From Streptomyces longwoodensis (GTDB lineage: Bacteria; Actinomycetota; Actinomycetes; Streptomycetales; Streptomycetaceae): DNA of 64,000 bases. The translations under genes and the position numbers were made by a program. Under the pieces are notes generated by a model. The model was not told where the DNA came from and ran no database searches. It saw only the letters and a program-made list of their open reading frames with translations. How positions within the stretch are numbered: position 1 is the stretch's first letter; each line of letters opens with the position of its first letter. Positions 58,179 to 64,000 of the stretch are shown here, one piece after another. The stretch covers positions 186,001 through 250,000 of the forward strand of contig NZ_KQ948555.1 of NCBI RefSeq assembly GCF_001514125.1, written 5' to 3'.

Positions 58179-61100
58179 GTGAGCGCACAACGGGGATGGG
58201 CACGACGACTCGCGGGCTACGCGTGGCGCTACCCCAAGGACGTGGTCCTCGCCCTCGGCGCCTCGCTCGCCGGCATGGCCGTCATGGCGCTCGTCCCCCT
58301 GATCACCAAGGTGATCATCGACGACGTGATCGGCGCCCGCACCCGGGACATGGCCCCCTGGGCGGGCGCCCTGATCGGCGCCGCCGTGCTCGTCTACGCC
58401 ACCGCCTACGTCCGCCGCTACTACGGCGGCCGGCTCGCCCTGGACGTGCAGCACGACCTGCGCACGGAGATGTTCCGCACGATCACCCGGCTCGACGGCC
58501 GCCGCCAGGACGAGCTGTCCACCGGCCAGGTCGTCGGCCGCGCCACCAGCGACCTCCAGCTGATCCAGGGCCTGCTGTTCATGCTGCCCATGACGATCGG
58601 CAACTTCGCGCTGTTCCTGGTCTCGCTCGTCGTCATGGCCTGGCTGTCCGTCCCGCTCACCCTGGTCGCCCTCGCCGTGGCGCCCGCGCTGTGGTGGATC
58701 GCCAAGCGCAGCCGCACCCGGCTCCACCCGGCCACCTGGTGGGCGCAGGCCCAGGCCGCCGCCGTGGCGGGCGTGGTCGACGGCGCGGTCAGCGGCGTGC
58801 GCGTGGTGAAGGGCTTCGGGCAGGAGGACCAGGAGACCGGGAAGCTGCGCCAGGTGGGCCGGCGGCTGTTCGCCGGGCGGCTGCGCACCATCCGGCTGAA
58901 CGCCCGCTACACCCCCGCGCTGCAGGCCGTCCCCGCGCTCGGCCAGGTCGCCATGCTGGCGCTCGGCGGCTGGCTCGCCGTGCACGGCCACATCACCCTC
59001 GGCACGTTCGTGGCGTTCTCCACCTACCTGGCCCAGCTGGTCGGCCCGGTCCGCATGCTCGCCGTGGTCCTCACCGTCGGCCAGCAGGCCCGCGCGGGCA
59101 CCGAGCGCGTCCTGGAACTGATCGACACCGAGCCGACCCTGCGGGACGGCACCCGGGAGCTGCCCGCCGACGCCCCGGCGACCGTCGAGTTCGACGACGT
59201 GTCCTTCGGCTACGACCCCGCCCACCCGGTCCTGGACGGCCTCAGCTTCGAGATCCGCCCGGGCGAGACCCTCGCGGTCGTCGGCTCCTCCGGCTCCGGC
59301 AAGTCCACCGTCTCCCTGCTGCTGCCGCGCTTCTACGACGTGACGCGCGGCGCGGTCCTGGTCGGCGGCCGGGACGTGCGCGAGCTGACCCTGGACTCGC
59401 TGCGCGCCGCGATCGGCCTGGTCCCGGAGGACTCGTTCCTGTTCTCCGACACCGTCCGCAACAACATCGCCTACGGCCGCCCCGACGCCACCGACGAGCA
59501 GATCGAGCAGGCCGCGCGCACCGCCCAGGCGGACCGCTTCATCGCGGAGCTGCCCGACGGCTACGACACCACGGTCGGCGAACACGGACTGACCCTGTCC
59601 GGCGGCCAGCGCCAGCGCATCGCGCTCGCCCGGGCGATCCTCGCCGACCCCCGGCTGCTGGTCCTCGACGACGCCACCTCGGCGGTCGACGCGCGCGTGG
59701 AGCACGAGATCCACGAGGCGCTCGGTCAGGTCATGGAGGGCCGCACCACCCTGCTCATCGCGCACCGCCGCTCCACCCTCAACCTCGCCGACCGCATCGC
59801 CGTCCTCGACCAGGGCCGCCTCGCCGACATCGGCACCCACGACGAACTCCAGCAGCGCTCGGCGCTGTACCGCAGGCTGCTCACCGACCCCGACGAGCTC
59901 GGCGGCGTCTCCCCGGGCCACGCCCGGCCCGAGGCACCGGCCGAGGACACGTCCGTGCGCGACGAACTGGACGCCGAGTTCGACGCCGAACGCGGGGTGA
60001 CGCCCCGGCTGTGGACCGGCGACCGCGCCCCCAAGGACACCGCGATGGCCGGCACCCCCGCCACTCCGGAGCTGCTCGCCCAGGTCGAGGCGCTGCCCCC
60101 GGCCACCGACATCCCGGACGTCGACGAGGCCCGCGCGGTCCGCGCGGAGGAGTCGTACGGCCTGCGCCGGCTGCTGCGCGGCTTCCGCGCCCCCCTGCTG
60201 GTCAGCCTCGGGCTGGTCGCCGTGGACGCGGGCATGGGGCTGCTGCTGCCGATCCTGATCCGGCACGGCATCGACCAGGGCGTGAGCCGCATGGCGGTCG
60301 GCGCGGTGTGGGCGGCCTCGCTGCTGGGGCTGCTGACCGTGCTCGTGCAGTGGGCGGCGCAGACCGGTGAGATCCGGTTGACGGGCCGTACCGGCGAGCG
60401 GGTGCTGTACTCCCTGCGCCTGAAGATCTTCGCGCAGCTCCAGCGGCTCGGTCTCGACTTCTACGAGCGCGAGCTGACCGGCCGGATCATGACCCGGATG
60501 ACGACGGACGTCGACGCGCTGTCCACGTTCCTGCAGACCGGCCTGGTCACGGCGTTCGTCGCGGTGGTCACCTTCTTCGGCATCATGGTCGCGCTGCTGG
60601 TGCTCGACGTGCAGCTCGCGTTGGTCGTGTTCACCACCCTGCCGCCGCTGGTCGTCGCCACCTTCTTCTTCCGCCGGGCCAGCGTGAAGGCCTACGAGCT
60701 GGCCCGCGAGCGGGTCTCCGCGGTCAACGCCGACCTCCAGGAGTCGGTGTCGGGGCTGAGGATCGTGCAGGCCTTCCGCCGCGAGCGCGACGGCCGGGCC
60801 CGGTTCGCCGAGCGCAGCGACAGCTACCGCCGGGCGCGGATCCGCGGCCAGCGGCTGATCTCGGTGTACTTCCCGTTCGTGCAGCTGCTGTCGTCGGTCG
60901 CGGCGGCCGCGGTGCTGGTGGTGGGCGCCGGCCGGGTGGACGCCGCCACGCTGACCACGGGCGCGCTGGTGGCGTACCTGCTGTACATCGACCTGTTCTT
61001 CGCGCCCGTGCAGCAGCTCTCCCAGGTGTTCGACGGCTACCAGCAGGCCACCGTCTCGCTCGGCCGCATCCAGGAGCTGCTGCGCGAGCCGACGTCCACC

Positions 61101-61889
61101 TCGGCGGCGCGCGCGCCGCGGACGGTGACCTCCCTGCGTGGTGAGATCGCCTTCGAGGACGTCCACTTCGCCTACGGTGCCGGCGACGAGGCGGCCCTGC
61201 GCGGCATCGGCCTGCGCATCCCCGCCGGGCAGACCGTGGCGTTCGTCGGCGAGACGGGCGCCGGCAAGTCGACCCTGGTCAAGCTGGTGGCGCGGTTCTA
61301 CGACCCGACGTCCGGCCGGGTCACGGTCGACGGGACGGACCTGCGCGAGCTGGACCTCACGTCGTACCGCCACCGCTTGGGCGTCGTGCCGCAGGAGGCC
61401 TACCTCTTCCCCGGCACCGTCCGCGACGCCATCGCCTACGGCCGCCCGGGGGCGAGCGACGCCGAGGTGGAGGCGGCGGCCCGCGCGGTCGGCGCCCACG
61501 AGATGATCGCCACGCTGGAGGGCGGCTACCTCCACGAGGTCGCCGAGCGCGGGCGCAACCTCTCCGCGGGCCAGCGCCAGCTGATCGCGCTCGCCCGCGC
61601 CGAACTGGTCGACCCCGACGTCCTGCTGCTCGACGAGGCGACGGCGGCCCTGGACCTGGCCACCGAGGCGCAGGTCAACCAGGCCACCGACCGCCTCGCG
61701 GGCCGGCGCACCACGCTGGTCGTCGCCCACCGCCTCACCACGGCGGCGCGGGCCGACCGGGTGGTGGTCATGGACCACGGCCGGGTGGTCGAGGACGGCA
61801 CCCACGAGGAACTCCTCGCCCGCGACGGCCGCTACGCCCGCCTGTGGCGGACGTTCGTCGGCGAACCGGTGGGCGTGGAGTCGGCCTGA
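58179..61889 (+). CDS. Fused ABC exporter (TMD-NBD-TMD-NBD), multidrug type
   Basis: 1236 residues from GTG 58179 (GGAAGG 8 bases upstream). Two ABC exporter halves are joined. Half 1: membrane domain about 20-320, then NBD1 with Walker A GSSGSGKST (about 368), signature LSGGQRQRIALARA and Walker B LLVLDDATSAVD. Half 2: membrane domain about 665-960, then NBD2 with Walker A GETGAGKST (about 1024), signature LSAGQRQLIALARA and Walker B VLLLDEATAALD. NBD1 has Asp where the catalytic Glu is expected, and NBD2 has LSAGQ for LSGGQ; these two lie at the same composite site, so the transporter has one degenerate and one working ATP site. The linker (about 585-660) is acidic. The cargo is unknown. 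Confidence 0.93.
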   Translation: MSAQRGWARRLAGYAWRYPKDVVLALGASLAGMAVMALVPLITKVIIDDVIGARTRDMAPWAGALIGAAVLVYATAYVRRYYGGRLALDVQHDLRTEMFRTITRLDGRRQDELSTGQVVGRATSDLQLIQGLLFMLPMTIGNFALFLVSLVVMAWLSVPLTLVALAVAPALWWIAKRSRTRLHPATWWAQAQAAAVAGVVDGAVSGVRVVKGFGQEDQETGKLRQVGRRLFAGRLRTIRLNARYTPALQAVPALGQVAMLALGGWLAVHGHITLGTFVAFSTYLAQLVGPVRMLAVVLTVGQQARAGTERVLELIDTEPTLRDGTRELPADAPATVEFDDVSFGYDPAHPVLDGLSFEIRPGETLAVVGSSGSGKSTVSLLLPRFYDVTRGAVLVGGRDVRELTLDSLRAAIGLVPEDSFLFSDTVRNNIAYGRPDATDEQIEQAARTAQADRFIAELPDGYDTTVGEHGLTLSGGQRQRIALARAILADPRLLVLDDATSAVDARVEHEIHEALGQVMEGRTTLLIAHRRSTLNLADRIAVLDQGRLADIGTHDELQQRSALYRRLLTDPDELGGVSPGHARPEAPAEDTSVRDELDAEFDAERGVTPRLWTGDRAPKDTAMAGTPATPELLAQVEALPPATDIPDVDEARAVRAEESYGLRRLLRGFRAPLLVSLGLVAVDAGMGLLLPILIRHGIDQGVSRMAVGAVWAASLLGLLTVLVQWAAQTGEIRLTGRTGERVLYSLRLKIFAQLQRLGLDFYERELTGRIMTRMTTDVDALSTFLQTGLVTAFVAVVTFFGIMVALLVLDVQLALVVFTTLPPLVVATFFFRRASVKAYELARERVSAVNADLQESVSGLRIVQAFRRERDGRARFAERSDSYRRARIRGQRLISVYFPFVQLLSSVAAAAVLVVGAGRVDAATLTTGALVAYLLYIDLFFAPVQQLSQVFDGYQQATVSLGRIQELLREPTSTSAARAPRTVTSLRGEIAFEDVHFAYGAGDEAALRGIGLRIPAGQTVAFVGETGAGKSTLVKLVARFYDPTSGRVTVDGTDLRELDLTSYRHRLGVVPQEAYLFPGTVRDAIAYGRPGASDAEVEAAARAVGAHEMIATLEGGYLHEVAERGRNLSAGQRQLIALARAELVDPDVLLLDEATAALDLATEAQVNQATDRLAGRRTTLVVAHRLTTAARADRVVVMDHGRVVEDGTHEELLARDGRYARLWRTFVGEPVGVESA

Positions 61890-61908
61890 CGGCGGACGGG
61901 CACCGGGC

Positions 61909-61941
61909 CGGCGCGGGCCCGCGCGCAACCGCGCGGCCCGC
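61909..61941 (+). terminator. G+C-rich hairpin after the ABC exporter gene
   Basis: GCGCGGGCCCGCGCGC is followed by AACC and GCGCGGCCCGCG; the arms pair over about 12 bases with one bulged base. It starts 20 bases after the stop. Confidence 0.55.
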
Positions 61942-62002
61942 GTCCGGCGTCCGTACACCAGTACGGCGAGCGACACGGCGGGCGACTCGGGGAGACACGG
62001 AC

Positions 62003-62401
62003 GTGGGCAGCGGAACGAGGGGTGTCATACGGCGGCTGGCGGCGGGCGTGGCGGTGCTGACCGCCTCCGGGGTCCTCGCGCTGGCCGCGCCCGGCAGCGC
62101 GCAGGCGGCGGCCGTCCACGCGTGCGCGGGCCGCAAGGTGCGCACGCTGTCCTTCACCACCGGCTCGGTGCAGGTGTTCAAGCAGGGCCGCTACGTCTGC
62201 GCCGTCACCTACGCCAAGAACCCGCGCGGCACGAAGCCGATGTCGGTCAGCGTGCAGGCCCGCGGCGGGCGTCCCTGGCGGATCCAGAAGCGCGCCACGC
62301 GCCAGGTCGGACCCGTCACCGTGTACGCCGGTCACCGCTGCGTGTGGGTGAAGGGATCGGTGGGCCGTACGGCGGTCAGTTCCGGCTGGATTCTGTGCTG
62401 A
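62003..62401 (+). CDS. Small secreted protein of unknown function
   Basis: 132 residues from GTG 62003, GGAGA upstream. A signal peptide (VIRRLAAGVAVLTASGVLALAAPGSAQAA) ends near residue 35. The mature part of about 95 residues is basic and beta-rich, with Cys at VHACAG, RYVCAVTYAKN, HRCVWV and the last residue (SGWILC), so two disulphides are likely. It looks like a compact, stable extracellular protein. No known domain is recognised. Confidence 0.75.
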   Translation: MGSGTRGVIRRLAAGVAVLTASGVLALAAPGSAQAAAVHACAGRKVRTLSFTTGSVQVFKQGRYVCAVTYAKNPRGTKPMSVSVQARGGRPWRIQKRATRQVGPVTVYAGHRCVWVKGSVGRTAVSSGWILC

Positions 62402-62496
62402 CGTCCTGAAACCTCCGCAACAACCTCCCCTGGTGCGAAGCCGGTTGCTCCGATAGCTTCCGGCGCACATCTGTCTCACAGGGAGGGTGCACGCGC

Positions 62497-63909
62497 ATGC
62501 GCAAGGCGCTCAGATGGCTGCTGGCGCTCACCGTGCTCATAGGCACGCTGACCACGGCGGGAGCAGCGACCGCTGCCGAGCCTGGGGCCACGGACATCAA
62601 GGACCGGCTGCTCTCGATCCCGGGCATGAGCCTGATCGAGGAGAAGCCGTACCCCGGCTACCGCTACTTCGTCCTGAACTACACCCAGCCGGTCGACCAC
62701 CGGAACCCCTCGGCGGGCACCTTCCAGCAGCGGATCACCGTGCTGCACAAGGACGTCAGCCGCCCGACGGTGTTCTACACCGGCGGCTACAACGTCTCCA
62801 CCAACCCCAGCCGCCGCGAGCCGACCCAGATCGTCGACGGCAACCAGGTCTCCATGGAGTACCGCTACTTCACCCCCTCCCGCCCCAGCCCCGCCGACTG
62901 GTCCAAGCTGGACATCTGGCAGGCGGCGAGCGACCAGCACCGCATCTTCACCGCGCTGAAGCCGGTCTACACGAAGAACTGGATCGCCACCGGCGGCTCC
63001 AAGGGCGGCATGACGGCGACGTACTTCGAGCGCTTCTACCCGCGGGACATGGACGGCGTGGTCGCGTACGTGGCCCCCAACGACGTGGTCAACGACCAGG
63101 ACGCCGCCTACGACCGCTTCTTCGCGTCCGTCGGCACCAAGGAGTGCCGCGACCGGCTGAACGCGGTGCAGCGCGAGGCGCTGGTGCGCCGCACCGCGCT
63201 GGAGCAGAAGTACGCGGCGTACGCCGCCGAGAACGGCTACACCTTCACCACGATCGGCAGCCTGGACCGCGCCTACGAGGCGGTCGTCCTGGACTACGTG
63301 TGGGGCTTCTGGCAGTACAGCCTGCTCTCCGACTGCGACAGCATCCCGGCGAACGCGGCCACCGCCACGGACGACGAGATCTGGACCTCGGTCGACACCA
63401 TCTCCGGCTTCTCGGCGTACACCGACCAGGGCCTGGAGCAGTACACCCCGTACTACTACCAGGCGGGCACCCAGCTGGGCGCGCCCACCATCCACTTCCC
63501 GCACATCGAGAAGCAGTACATCCGCTACGGCTACCAGCCGCCCCGGAACTTCGTGCCCCGCTCGATCCCGATGAAGTTCCAGCCGTGGGTCATGCGGGAC
63601 GTCGACAGCTGGGTCCGGCACAACGCCCGGCACATGCTCTTCGTGTACGGCCAGAACGACCCGTGGGGCGCGGAGCGCTTCCGCGTCGACAAGGGCGCCC
63701 GGGACTCCTACGTCTTCACGGCCCCCGGCCTCAACCACGGCGCGAACGTGGCCGGTCTGGTCGCCGACCAGAAGGCCCTCGCCACCGCCCGCATCCTCGA
63801 CTGGGCGGGCCTGCCCGCCGCGACGGCGTCGGCGGCCAAGCCGCTGGCGAAGTTCGACAGCAAGCTCGACGTGAGGGACGTGGAGCGGGAGCCGGCCCTG
63901 CGCCCGTGA
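62497..63909 (+). CDS. Secreted prolyl tri/tetrapeptidyl aminopeptidase-like peptidase (family S37)
   Basis: 470 residues. The signal peptide is LRWLLALTVLIGTLTTAGAATAAE. The S37 alpha/beta-hydrolase fold starts at YRYFVLNYTQPVDHRNPSAGTFQQRITVLHKD. The nucleophile Ser is in ATGGSKGGMTATYF (about 167), the Asp is in FVYGQNDPWGAERF and the His in APGLNHGANVAGL. These enzymes cut peptides with a proline from the N-terminus of proteins such as transglutaminase in Streptomyces. ATG 62497 follows AGGGAGG. A strong terminator follows. Confidence 0.93.
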   Translation: MRKALRWLLALTVLIGTLTTAGAATAAEPGATDIKDRLLSIPGMSLIEEKPYPGYRYFVLNYTQPVDHRNPSAGTFQQRITVLHKDVSRPTVFYTGGYNVSTNPSRREPTQIVDGNQVSMEYRYFTPSRPSPADWSKLDIWQAASDQHRIFTALKPVYTKNWIATGGSKGGMTATYFERFYPRDMDGVVAYVAPNDVVNDQDAAYDRFFASVGTKECRDRLNAVQREALVRRTALEQKYAAYAAENGYTFTTIGSLDRAYEAVVLDYVWGFWQYSLLSDCDSIPANAATATDDEIWTSVDTISGFSAYTDQGLEQYTPYYYQAGTQLGAPTIHFPHIEKQYIRYGYQPPRNFVPRSIPMKFQPWVMRDVDSWVRHNARHMLFVYGQNDPWGAERFRVDKGARDSYVFTAPGLNHGANVAGLVADQKALATARILDWAGLPAATASAAKPLAKFDSKLDVRDVEREPALRP

Positions 63910-63929
63910 CCCCTCCGGAGAACTGACGG

Positions 63930-63961
63930 CGGCGGGCCCGGGAGATCTCCCGGGCCCGCCG
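63930..63961. terminator. Strong bidirectional hairpin after the S37 peptidase gene
   Basis: A 32-base perfect palindrome: CGGCGGGCCCGGGAGA pairs with TCTCCCGGGCCCGCCG, tip at AGATCT. It lies between the peptidase stop and the tail of a convergent gene. Confidence 0.92.
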
Positions 63962-63972
63962 TGCTGTGCGCG

Positions 63973-64000
63973 CTAGTACGGCAGCCCGTGCCCGATCGGG
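63973..64000 (-). CDS. C-terminal tail of a gene entering from the right edge
   Basis: On the minus strand the last codons read Pro-Ile-Gly-His-Gly-Leu-Pro-Tyr followed by TAG (63975-63973). Its stop lies 12 bases from the perfect terminator palindrome, as expected for a convergent gene. Only eight codons are visible, so no function can be given and the call may be wrong. Confidence 0.4.

Noticed and set aside
57194..61976. Very long open frames overlapping the ABC exporter (a 1058-codon plus-strand frame and a 1282-codon minus-strand frame)
   Set aside because: They are shadows of the real gene: their codon third positions lack the G/C bias, the sequences are low-complexity Arg/Gly/Pro and they contain no motifs.

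Overview
This is a chromosomal segment from a Streptomyces. The evidence is the very high G+C with strong third-position G/C bias, frequent GTG starts, start/stop overlaps of the ATGA and GTGA type, twin-arginine signal peptides, an adpA gene carrying a TTA (bldA) codon, and two hallmark loci, the cellobiose/cellotriose ceb-bglC cluster and the desferrioxamine desABCD cluster. The order ceb-bglC, orn, adpA, uspA, glmS, des, leucine catabolism matches my memory of the central S. coelicolor chromosome, so most of the window looks like core genome with a few strain-level lesions.

Layout. 1-6.7 kb: a Cas4/AddB-like Cys4 nuclease with a downstream partner running off the window edge, a PAP2 membrane phosphatase, a histidine phosphatase, a TPR-type regulator divergent from a small Streptomyces protein, and a spermidine-synthase-fold protein. 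6.7-11.1 kb: a cell-surface protein, an OmpR-type two-component pair, and a secreted CBM2-GH18 chitinase behind an 11-bp-spaced direct repeat. 11.2-16.5 kb: a sugar ABC importer without ATPase, plus a GH42 beta-galactosidase. 16.6-22.9 kb: bglC, cebGFE and cebR with two CebR boxes. 23-24.4 kb: an acetyltransferase gene split by a 164-bp MITE-like element, then a PH/SHOCT protein. 24.5-27.4 kb: tRNA-His, orn, adpA and a small membrane protein. 27.7-33 kb: a universal stress protein, glmS, a small conserved protein, a secreted metallophosphoesterase with a possible PHO box, and a frameshifted SHOCT gene.

33-40.3 kb: the siderophore region (desABCD, a siderophore-interacting reductase and the desE lipoprotein) under two near-perfect iron boxes. 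40.3-46.7 kb: a leucine/isovalerate degradation operon (acyl-CoA dehydrogenase, HMG-CoA lyase, biotin-dependent carboxylase alpha and beta subunits) divergent from a TetR regulator over two matching operators. 47-49.5 kb: a second acyl-CoA dehydrogenase, a TesB thioesterase and an NTF2-like protein. 49.5-56.2 kb: a phosphatase-annotated family protein and a PucR regulator facing a sodium/solute symporter, a ureohydrolase and a ThDP enzyme, a set that would fit uptake and breakdown of a guanidino compound. 56.2-64 kb: a secreted endonuclease I, a beta-lactamase-fold hydrolase, a fused four-domain ABC exporter, a small secreted protein, an S37 aminopeptidase, a strong terminator and the tail of one further gene.

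The common theme is acquisition of nutrients: chitin, galactosides, cello-oligosaccharides, iron, phosphate, branched-chain acyl groups and possibly guanidino compounds. AdpA is the developmental regulator in the middle. I see no CRISPR array, prophage, complete transposase gene or antibiotic assembly line. Apart from the MITE-like insertion and two likely broken genes, the window looks stable.
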